DNA of 64,000 bases from Lacrimispora sp. 210928-DFI.3.58 (GTDB lineage: Bacteria; Bacillota; Clostridia; Lachnospirales; Lachnospiraceae): assembly GCF_020554865.1 (NCBI RefSeq), contig NZ_JAJCIC010000019.1, positions 24,188 through 88,187 of the forward strand, written 5' to 3'. A model generated the notes under the pieces. That model saw only the letters and a program-made list of their open reading frames with translations. It was not told the DNA's origin and ran no database searches. Shown in pieces: positions 55,510-63,966 of the stretch. Numbering within the stretch: position 1 is the stretch's first letter; each line of letters starts with the position of its first letter. Both the position numbers and the translations under genes were made by a program.

Positions 55510-55938
55510 ATGAAGAGTTTTATGGCTAGTCCAGCGACAATTGAAAGAAAATGGTACGTAGTTGATGCTACAGGATATACATTAGGACGTTTGGCTTCTG
55601 AAGTAGCAAAGGTGTTAAGAGGAAAGAATAAGCCGATCTTTACACCACACATTGACTGCGGCGATTATGTGATCGTTGTAAATGCAGACAAGGTAAAGGT
55701 TACAGGCAAGAAGTTAGACCAGAAGATCTATTACAACCATTCTGATTATGTAGGCGGTATGAGAGAGACCACTCTGCGTGAGATGATGGCTAAGAAGCCG
55801 GAGAAGGTTGTAGAGTTAGCAGTTAAGGGTATGCTTCCAAAGGGACCTCTGGGAAGAAGCATGTATACCAAGCTTCATGTATATGCAGGCCCGAACCACG
55901 AGCAGGCAGCACAGAAACCAGAAGTTTTAACATTTTAA
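55510..55938 (+). CDS. rplM: 50S ribosomal protein L13
   Basis: The 142-aa protein has [40 protein letters not shown] and [20 protein letters not shown]. It is an early assembly protein of the 50S subunit. AACAGGAGG precedes the ATG. It forms an operon with rpsI. Confidence 0.97.
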   Translation: MKSFMASPATIERKWYVVDATGYTLGRLASEVAKVLRGKNKPIFTPHIDCGDYVIVVNADKVKVTGKKLDQKIYYNHSDYVGGMRETTLREMMAKKPEKVVELAVKGMLPKGPLGRSMYTKLHVYAGPNHEQAAQKPEVLTF

Positions 55939-55962
55939 TGAGGAATGGAGGAAGAAAGTATC

Positions 55963-56355
55963 ATGGCTAACGCAAAATTTTACGGAACAGGCAGAAGAAA
56001 AAAATCCATCGCCAGAGTATATTTAGTACCGGGTACAGGCAACATCACCATCAACAAGAGAGATATCAATGAGTATCTTGGTCTTGAGACCTTAAAGTTA
56101 ATCGTTCGTCAGCCTTTAGTTGCAACTGAGACAGTTGACAAGTTTGACGTTTTAGTAAATGTCCGCGGCGGCGGCACAACAGGACAGGCTGGTGCAATCC
56201 GTCATGGCATTTCCAGAGCACTTCTCCAGGCAGATGCTGACTACAGACCAGTCCTGAAGAAAGCTGGTTTCTTAACAAGAGACCCAAGAATGAAGGAGAG
56301 AAAGAAGTACGGTCTGAAAGCTGCACGTCGTGCACCTCAGTTCAGCAAGCGCTAA
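55963..56355 (+). CDS. rpsI: 30S ribosomal protein S9
   Basis: The 130-aa protein has [19 protein letters not shown] and ends in the tRNA-contacting tail [12 protein letters not shown] 55963 follows GGAGGAAG. The coding sequence is complete. The region beyond its terminator belongs to a conjugative element. Confidence 0.97.
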   Translation: MANAKFYGTGRRKKSIARVYLVPGTGNITINKRDINEYLGLETLKLIVRQPLVATETVDKFDVLVNVRGGGTTGQAGAIRHGISRALLQADADYRPVLKKAGFLTRDPRMKERKKYGLKAARRAPQFSKR

Positions 56356-56380
56356 TCTACAGCTTAATAATGCTAAAAAA

Positions 56381-56410
56381 GCCCGGAAATACGCTATTTC
56401 CGGGCTTTTT
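56381..56410 (+). terminator. Terminator of rplM-rpsI
   Basis: A perfect 11-bp stem GCCCGGAAATA/TATTTCCGGGC with a CGC loop is followed by five T. Confidence 0.92.
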
Positions 56411-56480
56411 CTATGCCCAAAATTCTATCTGGACTGTTCGGCTTTGATGGAATTTGAACGGAAATTTATGGGTTTATAGT

Positions 56481-56542
56481 GGTCAAATTACTGGTGGACA
56501 AGCCCATTTTGACCTCTTATGGGTTAAATTACTGGTGGACAA
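56481..56542 (+). repeat. Paired direct repeat at the element border
   Basis: AAATTACTGGTGGACAA preceded by GGTC or GGTT occurs at 56481-56501 and 56522-56542, 20 of 21 positions identical and 41 bp apart. Multiple short repeats of this kind mark the ends of IS21-family insertion sequences. They could also be recombinase arm sites of the conjugative element. Confidence 0.6.
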
Positions 56543-56602
56543 TAGGAGCAAATGAAGTCCAATTTTGCCATCGACGGACGAACACATACTTGACTGATTT
56601 AC

Positions 56603-56657
56603 ATAGAGCCTTGGCTCATTCTTTGAAAACGAGAATGGGTCGAGGCTCTATTTTTTT
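56603..56657 (+). terminator. Very strong terminator or attenuator before the first element gene
   Basis: An 18-bp stem starting AGAGCC and ending GGCTCT, with four G-T pairs, and a short loop is followed by seven T. It lies about 45 nt upstream of the antirepressor start, behind a possible short leader. Rho-independent termination here would keep the element silent unless relieved. Confidence 0.75.
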
Positions 56658-56701
56658 CGCCCGAAATCCGGCGAGACAAATTTGAGTAGGAGGTAACAGG
56701 T

Positions 56702-57532
56702 ATGACGGATTTCAATCAGAAGACCCATGATACCGATGTGGGCAGTCATGGCGGACAGTCGAGGCAGATGATGGAGGTGTTTGAGAACCAGGAGTTTGGT
56801 TCGATCCGGTTGTTACAAGAGGCAGGCAAGACCTTCTTCTGTGCAAGCGATGTGGCGAAAGCGTTGGGGTATGTGAATCCCTACGCCGCAGTGAAACGCC
56901 ATTGCAGAGGCCCCCTAACGAAACGCGAGGGGGTCGTTCAGAAGGTGAATCAGTATGGGGATGCTGGAGAGCAGGTGGTTGAAATCGCCTTTATCACAGA
57001 AGGCGATGTTTACCGGCTGATCGTTCACAGCAAGCTGCCATCGGCAGAACGATTTGAACACTGGGTGTTTGATGAAGTTCTCCCTTCTATCCGCAAGCAT
57101 GGAGTGTATATGAGCGATTCCATTTTGGATCAGGTGATTCAGCATCCGGAGGTCATCTACACCCTGGCACAGGAGCTTGTAGCCGAGAGGGAGCAACTTG
57201 AGGGTATCCGCAAACAGCTGGATGCGGCACAGCCCAAGGCAGACTACTTCGACACCTTTGTGAACTCGGAGGATTGTACCTGCATCCGGAATTTCTGTAA
57301 GGAAATCGGAATCCCGGAGAAGACGGCAGTGGCTCTCTTACTGGATCATCGCTATTTGTACCGCAGTCCGAGTGGCTGGCTGATGCCTTTTGCAGACAAA
57401 TCTGCAAGGGGCTATTTTATTGTCCGGGATTGCTACGGCAGAAGCGGAAAACTGGTACAGCAGACGAGAGTTACCTGCAAGGGAAAGAATCATCTCTTCA
57501 AGTTGTTTAAGAAATGGGGTGTGATCGAATGA
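56702..57532 (+). CDS. BRO/KilA-type phage antirepressor
   Basis: The 276-aa protein has an N-terminal Bro-N domain (about 20-120: FGSIRLLQEAGKTFFCASDV, AKALGYVNPYAAVKRHC, LIVHSKLPSAERFEHWVFDE) and a C-terminal phage antirepressor domain (about 170-275, IRNFCKEIGIPEKTAVALLL). It is DNA-binding, and such proteins often release repressors of mobile elements. It is the first gene after the putative attenuator, with TAGGAGGTAACAGG as ribosome site. Its stop overlaps the next start (ATGA). Confidence 0.85.
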   Translation: MTDFNQKTHDTDVGSHGGQSRQMMEVFENQEFGSIRLLQEAGKTFFCASDVAKALGYVNPYAAVKRHCRGPLTKREGVVQKVNQYGDAGEQVVEIAFITEGDVYRLIVHSKLPSAERFEHWVFDEVLPSIRKHGVYMSDSILDQVIQHPEVIYTLAQELVAEREQLEGIRKQLDAAQPKADYFDTFVNSEDCTCIRNFCKEIGIPEKTAVALLLDHRYLYRSPSGWLMPFADKSARGYFIVRDCYGRSGKLVQQTRVTCKGKNHLFKLFKKWGVIE

Positions 57533-57696
57533 CGCTTTTTACAGAGGGACGCCTTCAGGCGTTTGAACGCATGATGCAGGATACCGGCAAATACCATCGC
57601 CGAGAGGACAGCGAAGATCGTCCGCGCAAATGTCCGAAGAAAAAAGCGGAGCCTGCGAAAAAGGATGGTGAGCACCATGCCGGTATTCAGGGTTGA
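57529..57696 (+). CDS. Small basic protein of the conjugative element
   Basis: The 55-aa product (MTLFTEGRLQAFERMMQDTG, then a Lys/Arg-rich tail) starts in the stop of the antirepressor gene (ATGA) and overlaps the start of the next gene. That arrangement supports translation. It has no recognised domain; the charged tail suggests nucleic-acid contact. Function unknown. Confidence 0.6.
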   Translation: MTLFTEGRLQAFERMMQDTGKYHRREDSEDRPRKCPKKKAEPAKKDGEHHAGIQG

Positions 57697-58351
57697 GAAG
57701 AACAGCAATTACACAACAATGTGCAATTACCACCTGCGGGATCAGGGTCTCAGCCTGAAAGGGAAAGGACTTCTCTCCATGCTGCTCAGTTTGCCAGACA
57801 CATGGAACTATTCGGTACGGGGGTTATCTTCGATTACGCCGGATGGCGTAGATGGAGTGCTTACGGCTCTGAAGGAGCTGGAGCGTCTTGGGTATCTGGA
57901 AAGGAACCAGCAGCGTGAGAGTAACGGTCGGATGGGCAGAGCGGAGTATGTGATTTATGAGATGCCAAGGAAAAAGCCGTGTTCGGAATCACCGTGTACG
58001 GAAAAGCCGTATGCGGTAAATCCGGATACGGACACACCGGTTACGGAAAATCCCGCGCAATTAAGTACTAATAGAACAAGTACTAAAACAATCAATAAAA
58101 GAGAGAAGAAGGAAATCCAACACCGGTATGGCTCATACGAAAATGTCCTTCTTTCTGACACGGAATACGGCAAGCTCCGGCAGGAGTTCCCAGGAGATTA
58201 TCAGATGCGAGTGGAACGGCTCTCTGAGTATATGGCCTCCACCGGCAGGAGCTACAAAAACCACCTTGCAACAATCCGGAGCTGGGCAAAGAGAGAAAAG
58301 CCGAAGTACAACCCGGCAGACTACACATTTGAGGAAGGAGACAGCCTATGA
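57677..58351 (+). CDS. Replication initiator-like winged-helix protein
   Basis: The 224-aa protein opens MPVFRVEKNSNYTTMCNYHL and KGLLSMLLSLPDTWNYSV, a winged-helix domain common as replication or primosome protein in clostridial mobile elements. A poorly conserved, Pro/Thr-rich linker follows, with a repeated CSESPCTEKPYAVNPDTDTP stretch, then a helical C-terminus. The gene for a DnaC-like helicase loader follows with an ATGA overlap, fitting a DnaD-DnaC-like pair. Start chosen at MPVFRVEK as in relatives. Confidence 0.75.
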   Translation: MPVFRVEKNSNYTTMCNYHLRDQGLSLKGKGLLSMLLSLPDTWNYSVRGLSSITPDGVDGVLTALKELERLGYLERNQQRESNGRMGRAEYVIYEMPRKKPCSESPCTEKPYAVNPDTDTPVTENPAQLSTNRTSTKTINKREKKEIQHRYGSYENVLLSDTEYGKLRQEFPGDYQMRVERLSEYMASTGRSYKNHLATIRSWAKREKPKYNPADYTFEEGDSL

Positions 58352-59193
58352 GCGACATGGTGCCTGAAGTTTTGAATGCGGCGTTGGATTCGCTCTTTAC
58401 GCCGAAAGAACCCGGAGAGCTGGAATACCAGGGCGATGACGGACTGTTGTATTGCAGAAACTGCCATACGCCGGTGCAGTGCAGGGTAAAGCTCTGGGGC
58501 AGAGACAAGATTGTTCCCTGCCTTTGCAGATGCCAGCAGGAAGCGATGGCGGAAAAGAAACGCCAGGATGAACTGGTGGAGCGGCAGCGTAAAATCAGGC
58601 AGCTGAAAGCAACTGGGATTCAGGAAAAGCATCTTCTGGAATGGAATTTTGGCGTTGCAGAAGACAACAAGGACATCCAGATGGCAAAACGTTATGTGGA
58701 GCAGTGGAAAAAGGTCAAGGCTGAAAACCTTGGCCTTTTGTTATGGGGAGATGTCGGAACCGGAAAGTCCTTTGTGGCGGCATGTATAGCAAATGCGCTG
58801 CTGGATCAGGGCATTCCGGTTTTGATGACGAATTTCTCCAAAATCCTGAACCAGATGGGTGCCATGTATTCGGAAGAACGATACCGGTATATCGCTTCGT
58901 TTTCCAACTATTCTTTGCTGATTCTGGATGATCTGGGAATTGAGCGCAGCACCGAATATGCGCTGGAGCAGGTCTACGCTGTCATTGATGAGCGGTATAA
59001 GTCCGGGCTTCCGGTCATTATCACAACCAATCTGAAGATTGCTGAAATCCGCAATCCGCAGGATGTGGTATACGCCCGGATTTACAGCAGGATTCTGGAA
59101 ATGTGTACGCCGGTGCGAATCAGCGGAGAGGACCGCAGAAAAAGCATTGGAAAAGAAAAACAGCAGGTCGTTAAGGAGGTACTTGATCTATGA
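58348..59193 (+). CDS. DnaC-like helicase loader ATPase
   Basis: The 281-aa protein has an N-terminal Cys-rich region (CRNCH, then CLCRC, about 36-62) and an AAA+ domain with Walker A GDVGTGKS (134-141) and Walker B LLILDDLGIE. It probably loads the replicative helicase on the element's circular form. It is coupled by ATGA overlaps to the genes on both sides. Confidence 0.88.
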   Translation: MSDMVPEVLNAALDSLFTPKEPGELEYQGDDGLLYCRNCHTPVQCRVKLWGRDKIVPCLCRCQQEAMAEKKRQDELVERQRKIRQLKATGIQEKHLLEWNFGVAEDNKDIQMAKRYVEQWKKVKAENLGLLLWGDVGTGKSFVAACIANALLDQGIPVLMTNFSKILNQMGAMYSEERYRYIASFSNYSLLILDDLGIERSTEYALEQVYAVIDERYKSGLPVIITTNLKIAEIRNPQDVVYARIYSRILEMCTPVRISGEDRRKSIGKEKQQVVKEVLDL

Positions 59194-59336
59194 AGTGCAA
59201 GGCAAAAAAGGCGTTTTTCGCAGGTAAGAATGACATCTATCACCGCTGGAAGGAGGTTAAGAAGCTGAATGGCAAAAGCAAAAACCAGTATTACAACAGA
59301 AAACCGCAGTGGCTCAGCTGCCGACGCTGCGGCTAA
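59190..59336 (+). CDS. 48-aa basic Cys-motif protein overlapping parB
   Basis: The 48-aa product begins MKCKAKKAFFAGKNDIYHRW and ends LSCRRCG, a CxxC motif. Its ATG overlaps the DnaC-like stop (ATGA), and its last 68 nt overlap the start of the ParB gene in another frame. The ATGA coupling supports translation. I do not recognise the family. Confidence 0.5.
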   Translation: MKCKAKKAFFAGKNDIYHRWKEVKKLNGKSKNQYYNRKPQWLSCRRCG

Positions 59337-60180
59337 GGAGCAGTGGACGGAGATGCCGCTTTCAGACCTGCATCCCTTTGAAGGGCATCCCTTTAAGGTG
59401 CTGGACGATGAGCTGATGGCACAGACCGTGGAGAGCATCAAGCAGATCGGTGTGGTATCACCGCTGATTGTCCGACCGGACCCGGAAGGCGGATACGAAA
59501 TCCTTTCGGGACACCGCAGACTTCATGCGGCGCAGCTGGCAGGTTTGGAGACAGTGCCGGTCATCGTTAAGGAAATGGATGATGATGCGGCAATCATCTT
59601 TATGGTGGACAGCAACTTGCAGCGGGAAAATATCCTTCCCAGTGAGAGAGCGTTTTCCTACAAGATGAAGTTGGAGGCAATGAAGCATCAGGGGGAACGC
59701 GGAGATTTAACTTCGGCCCAAGTTGGGCCGAAGTCGTGGGCAGCTCAGGTTGTAGCTGAAGAAGCTGGTGACAGTAAATCCCAAGTAAAGCGATATATCC
59801 GCCTTACAAACCTGATTCCTGAAATTCTGGATATGGTGGATGAGAAGAAAATCGCCTTCAATCCGGCGGTAGAGCTGTCTTATCTGAAACCGTCTGAACA
59901 GAAAGAATTTCTGGAGGCAATGGACTATGCACAGGCATCTCCATCCCTGTCGCAGGCGCAGCGGCTGAAAAAACTCTCGCAGGAGGGCGGCTGCACATTG
60001 GATGCCATGTGTGAAGTGATGAATGAAATCAAAAAGGATGAGCTTGACCATGTGACGATTAAAAATGAGGTTCTTCGGAAGTATTTCCCGAAATCCTATA
60101 CGCCGAAGCAGATGCAGGACACGATTATCCGGCTGCTGGAAAAGTGGCAGCGAAGTAAACAACGAGATATGGAACGATGA
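59269..60180 (+). CDS. ParB/Spo0J-family partition protein
   Basis: The 303-aa protein has the ParB N-terminal CTPase fold (VVSPLIVRPDPEGGYEILSG, then HRRLHAAQLAGLETVPVIVK and NLQRENILPSERAFSYKMK) and a helix-turn-helix segment (QVVAEEAGDSKSQVKRYIRL). It should bind a parS-like site and aid maintenance of the excised element. A 25-bp palindrome lies inside the gene at 59710-59734. No ParA gene is visible in the window. Confidence 0.88.
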   Translation: MAKAKTSITTENRSGSAADAAAKEQWTEMPLSDLHPFEGHPFKVLDDELMAQTVESIKQIGVVSPLIVRPDPEGGYEILSGHRRLHAAQLAGLETVPVIVKEMDDDAAIIFMVDSNLQRENILPSERAFSYKMKLEAMKHQGERGDLTSAQVGPKSWAAQVVAEEAGDSKSQVKRYIRLTNLIPEILDMVDEKKIAFNPAVELSYLKPSEQKEFLEAMDYAQASPSLSQAQRLKKLSQEGGCTLDAMCEVMNEIKKDELDHVTIKNEVLRKYFPKSYTPKQMQDTIIRLLEKWQRSKQRDMER

Positions 60181-60193
60181 GAAGGAGATTTTT

Positions 60194-60700
60194 ATGATGA
60201 TGAACTTTAAGAAGAATCAGAACAACGCAGTGTGCAGCATGGACTGTAAGGACTGCCCGAACGGTGCATCGCAGCCGAATCCGATGGATGATCCCAAGTT
60301 TGAGAAGTCCATTGCGATGCTTCATAACTGGGTGATGCTGGAGGCAATCCGTGAAGATCACCCGAAGGAGCGTATTGTGATGGTGATCCTGCCGGGGACT
60401 GGCGGCGAACTTCTGACCGAGGCTGGCAGTCGAGACATCTTTGAGGATGTTTACGATGAGATGGAGGCTGATCTGGTGGCAGATGGGGAACTGCTTCTCC
60501 ATTATGATAAGAGCGATGTGATCGAGACTGACAGAACCCGCTATCTGTTGGGAGCTGCGGAGGTTTCGGAAATCGACCAGAACGGCAACGAATGCAGCAT
60601 CAATCTGTTTACGCTGGAACGTACCATCGACTATGTGAACGAGAACCTGACGGTGGTTTCCATTGGCGGCGAGTTGGTTCCGGCACTGCGCCTGATCTAA
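60194..60700 (+). CDS. Conserved conjugative-element protein, unknown function
   Basis: The 168-aa acidic protein has an N-terminal CSMDCKDCPNG cluster of three Cys and then an alpha/beta region (ERIVMVILPGTGGELLTEAG, NLTVVSIGGELVPALRL). It starts at ATG 60194 behind GAAGGAGA. An earlier in-frame ATG would overlap parB deeply. No function is known to me. Confidence 0.7.
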   Translation: MMMNFKKNQNNAVCSMDCKDCPNGASQPNPMDDPKFEKSIAMLHNWVMLEAIREDHPKERIVMVILPGTGGELLTEAGSRDIFEDVYDEMEADLVADGELLLHYDKSDVIETDRTRYLLGAAEVSEIDQNGNECSINLFTLERTIDYVNENLTVVSIGGELVPALRLI

Positions 60701-60710
60701 GGAGGCGCCT

Positions 60711-61346
60711 ATGAAGAAATTTGATGTGGAGATTACAGAGACTCTCCAGAGAAAGGTTTCCGTGGAAGCTGCCTCACAGGAAGATGCGGAACGCATGGTG
60801 ACGCAGGCGTGGAACAATCAGGACTATGTTCTGGATTCCGGCGATTTCACCGGTGTGGATTTCAAGACCGTGGGAGAACATGAATTGGCAGAGACCAGGA
60901 CAATGGATGTGCTGCTGGTACAGCCCAATGCCTATCCGAAGAAAATCAGTGTTGGCACGGAGCTGGAAGATTTGCAGGCCATGGTCGGCGGCGATATTGA
61001 AGTCACCTATCCATTTGAGGATGAAGTGGCCATTATTCTGAATGAATCCGGCAAAATCAATGGTCTGCCGCTGAACCGTGCGATTTACACCGAAGACGGG
61101 GATATGCAGGACATTTATGCCGGTGATTTTCTGGTGGTAGGGCTGACAGAGGATGACTTTGGTTCTCTGACTTCGGAGCAGATGCAGAAATTTGAGGAAA
61201 AGTTCCATCAGCCCCAGATGTTCGTTCGTATGGGTCGCAGCATCATGGCGATTCCGGTTCCGGATGACATGGTGAAGAAGATGGAGGAAAAGGCTGCAAA
61301 GCCCCAAGAAAAGAGCAAACCTGCACCGGACCGGGACAGTTTGTAA
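60711..61346 (+). CDS. DpnD/PcfM-like plus DUF3846 protein
   Basis: The 211-aa protein has an N-terminal DpnD/PcfM-like part (MKKFDVEITETLQRKVSVEA, about 1-50) and a DUF3846 part (about 60-150: VLLVQPNAYPKKISVG, LEDLQAMVGGDIEVTYPFED). Such proteins accompany conjugation and antirestriction genes. The role is unknown. AAGGAGG precedes the ATG. Confidence 0.75.
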   Translation: MKKFDVEITETLQRKVSVEAASQEDAERMVTQAWNNQDYVLDSGDFTGVDFKTVGEHELAETRTMDVLLVQPNAYPKKISVGTELEDLQAMVGGDIEVTYPFEDEVAIILNESGKINGLPLNRAIYTEDGDMQDIYAGDFLVVGLTEDDFGSLTSEQMQKFEEKFHQPQMFVRMGRSIMAIPVPDDMVKKMEEKAAKPQEKSKPAPDRDSL

Positions 61347-61364
61347 GGAAGGAGGCGGAGATTC

Positions 61365-61847
61365 ATGCAGGAAGAAGTTGAAAATCGTACCGTCAATCTG
61401 GCAATCAGCACCACGAAATTGACCTTTCGCACCATCGTGAATGGCTATAATGCGTGGAAACGGCACCATCAGGCAAAGGTGGCTCAGAAAACAGCGCAGC
61501 TGCCGGTTGGAAAGCAGAGCATCAAAGAACTGATCGGTCAGAATCAGGGAGTCAGCAGTATCCCCATTGAGAAAACGGATTTGAAAGGCTTTGAACAGGT
61601 GGCACGGAAATATGGTGTGGATTATGCCATTACGAAAGACCAAAATGTAATGCCACCCAAGTACACGGTGTTCTTTAAGGCGAAGGATGCGGATGCACTG
61701 ACTTCCGCTTTTGAGGAATTCACCAACCGAAAGCTGAAAACAAAGGAAAAACCGAGTGTTCTGGAGCAGCTTAACAAGCTCAAAGAGCTGGTTGCTGCAA
61801 TTCTTCCGGATAAGGTTCGCCACAAAAGTCAGGAGCGTGATCTATGA
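61365..61847 (+). CDS. PcfB-family protein (DUF3801)
   Basis: The 160-aa protein has VNLAISTTKLTFRTIVNGYN, GVSSIPIEKTDLKGFEQVAR and VDYAITKDQNVMPPKYTVFF, as in PcfB of pCF10-type conjugation systems. It probably supports relaxosome or coupling-protein function. Its stop overlaps the VirD4 start (ATGA). Confidence 0.85.
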   Translation: MQEEVENRTVNLAISTTKLTFRTIVNGYNAWKRHHQAKVAQKTAQLPVGKQSIKELIGQNQGVSSIPIEKTDLKGFEQVARKYGVDYAITKDQNVMPPKYTVFFKAKDADALTSAFEEFTNRKLKTKEKPSVLEQLNKLKELVAAILPDKVRHKSQERDL

Positions 61848-63601
61848 GTAATAAGACAAAGAAGCAGCTGCTCCTGAACCTACCGTACTTCATTGCCGGT
61901 CTTGTATGTACCAATCTGGGAGAAGCGTGGAGAATTGCCGAGGGCGCAGACATGTCTGAAAAGCTCCTCGGCTTTCTTTCTGCCCTGGGTGCAGCATTTT
62001 CCAACCCGATGCCAAGTCTGCATCCGATGGATTTGCTGATTGGTGTGTGCTGCGGAGCGGGTTTGCGGCTTGCTGTGTACCTGAAAGGCAAAAATGCCAA
62101 GAAATATCGCCATGGCATGGAGTATGGCTCTGCTCGTTGGGGTACGCAGAAAGACATCGAACCGTTTGAAGATCCAGTGTTTGCAAACAATGTGATTCTG
62201 ACCCGGACGGAGCGGCTGATGATGGGCAACCGCCCGAAGAATCCGGCAAATGCCCGAAACAAAAACGTGCTGGTGGTGGGCGGCTCCGGCAGCGGCAAGA
62301 CCCGGTTTTGGCTTAAACCCAATCTTTTACAATGCCACAGTTCCTATGTGGTCACTGACCCGAAAGGCGATATCGTAATCGACTGCGGCCAAGCCCTTTT
62401 GAAGAACGGATACAGTATCCGGATTTTCAATACTATCAATTTCAGAAAGTCGATGCATTATAATCCCTTCGCGTATATTCACAGCGAAAAGGATATTTTG
62501 AAGCTGACCACAACCCTCATTGCCAACACCAAAGGGGACGGCAAGGCCGGTGACGAATTCTGGACGAAGGCAGAGACCTTGCTGTATTGTGCTTTGATTG
62601 GTTATATCCACTATGAGGCACCGCTGGAAGAGCAGAACTTTGCAACGCTGATTGAATTCCTGAATGCGATGGAAGTACGCGAGGATGATGAAACCTTTCA
62701 GAATCCAGTGGATCAGATGTTTGAAGCTCTGAAAAAGAAAAAACCGAACCACTTTGCTGTCCGCCAATATGCCAAGTTCAAGCTGGCGGCGGGCAAGACC
62801 TTAAAGTCGATTCTGGTGAGCTGCGGCGCACGTCTTGCTCCCTTCGATATTGAGGAAGTCCGTGATATCACTATGTACGATGAGCTGTCGCTGGATACGG
62901 TGGGAGATAAGAAAACGGCTCTGTTCCTCATTATGAGCGATACAGACCCGACTTTTAATTTCCTGATTTCCATGATTTACACACAGCTGTTTAACCTGCT
63001 GTGCGAAAAAGCGGATGATGTTTACGGCGGCAGACTGCCGGTGCATGTGCGCTGCCTGATTGATGAGTGTGCGAACATTGGTCAGATTCCGAATCTGGAA
63101 AAGCTGGTAGCCACCATCCGATCAAGAGAAATCTCGGCGTGTCTGGTGCTTCAGGCACAGAGCCAGTTGAAGGCAATCTACAAGGACAATGCCGATACCA
63201 TCATCGGCAATATGGATTCTCGTATTTTCCTTGGCGGTTCGGAGCCGACTACGCTAAAAGAGCTGAATCAGGCACTGGGAAAAGAAACGATTGATCTGTA
63301 CAACACTTCCGATACCAGAGGCAATAGCCCATCTTACGGCACCAATTACCAAAAGGTTGGGCATGACCTGGCTTCGGTGGATGAACTGGCTGTGCTGGAT
63401 GGCGGAAAGTGCATTTTGCAGCTGCGCGGTGTCAGACCGTTCAAGTCAGATAAATACGATCTGACCCAGCATCCGAACTACAAGCTCACTGCCGGTGCTG
63501 ATAAGAAAAACACGTTCAGCATCGAGGCGTTTCTCGATCATCGGCTGAAGCTCAAGCCCGGTGATAAGTACGAAGTGGTTGACGCAGATCATGCCAAGTA
63601 A
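61844..63601 (+). CDS. VirD4/TraG-type conjugal coupling protein
   Basis: The 585-aa type IV coupling ATPase has two N-terminal membrane helices (about 8-25 and 60-80), Walker A GGSGSGKT (146-153) and Walker B-like RCLIDECANIGQIPN, followed by VATIRSREISACLVLQAQSQ. It docks the relaxase-DNA complex to the mating channel. It is coupled to pcfB by overlap. Confidence 0.93.
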   Translation: MSNKTKKQLLLNLPYFIAGLVCTNLGEAWRIAEGADMSEKLLGFLSALGAAFSNPMPSLHPMDLLIGVCCGAGLRLAVYLKGKNAKKYRHGMEYGSARWGTQKDIEPFEDPVFANNVILTRTERLMMGNRPKNPANARNKNVLVVGGSGSGKTRFWLKPNLLQCHSSYVVTDPKGDIVIDCGQALLKNGYSIRIFNTINFRKSMHYNPFAYIHSEKDILKLTTTLIANTKGDGKAGDEFWTKAETLLYCALIGYIHYEAPLEEQNFATLIEFLNAMEVREDDETFQNPVDQMFEALKKKKPNHFAVRQYAKFKLAAGKTLKSILVSCGARLAPFDIEEVRDITMYDELSLDTVGDKKTALFLIMSDTDPTFNFLISMIYTQLFNLLCEKADDVYGGRLPVHVRCLIDECANIGQIPNLEKLVATIRSREISACLVLQAQSQLKAIYKDNADTIIGNMDSRIFLGGSEPTTLKELNQALGKETIDLYNTSDTRGNSPSYGTNYQKVGHDLASVDELAVLDGGKCILQLRGVRPFKSDKYDLTQHPNYKLTAGADKKNTFSIEAFLDHRLKLKPGDKYEVVDADHAK

Positions 63602-63653
63602 GGTTGCTCTGACGGCGAAGATGTCATGGGTGCGCTGCTGGCAACAGAATAAG

Positions 63654-63719
63654 AAGAGGCGGCGAGCTGCCGCCTCTTTACATAGCCAGGTTTCTGATTG
63701 GGATTGGAAATCTGGCTAT
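63654..63719 (+). promoter_or_regulatory. Two tandem hairpins between virD4 and Maff2
   Basis: Hairpin 1: AAGAGGCGGC/GCCGCCTCTT, 10 bp, 5-nt loop, then TACATAG. Hairpin 2: ATAGCCAG/CTGGCTAT, 8 bp, with extra TTTC/GAAA pairs inside. They may terminate or tune expression after virD4. The 206-nt spacer also holds GCCC-GTAA-GGGC. Confidence 0.6.
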
Positions 63720-63807
63720 ATGTTTGCCCATTTGCAGGTGCACATGCAGGGGGATATTCACTATTCATCAGCCCGTAAGGGCGCATTGTACAAGGAGGTA
63801 CACATTT

Positions 63808-63966
63808 ATGGCATTTTTCAACAGCGCAGTAACCGTTCTTCAGACCCTCGTTATCGCACTGGGTGCCGGCCTCGGCATCTGGGGAGCGATCAACCTGCTG
63901 GAAGGCTACGGCAACGACAACCCCGGTGCCAAGTCTCAGGGCATGAAGCAGTTTATGGCTAATTAA
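63808..63966 (+). CDS. Maff2-family small membrane protein
   Basis: The 52-aa product (MAFFNSAVTVLQTLVIALGA, then GLGIWGAINLLEGYGNDNPG) has one hydrophobic helix and matches the Maff2 family found after VirD4 in clostridial conjugative elements. It probably is a small inner-membrane subunit of the mating machinery, like VirB2/VirB3-type proteins. CAAGGAGG precedes the ATG. Confidence 0.88.
   Translation: MAFFNSAVTVLQTLVIALGAGLGIWGAINLLEGYGNDNPGAKSQGMKQFMAN

Noticed and set aside
60774..61823. 349-residue antisense ORF in the conjugative element
   Set aside because: It lies opposite two well-supported genes (DUF3846-type and pcfB); its His/Phe-rich composition is typical of antisense frames.
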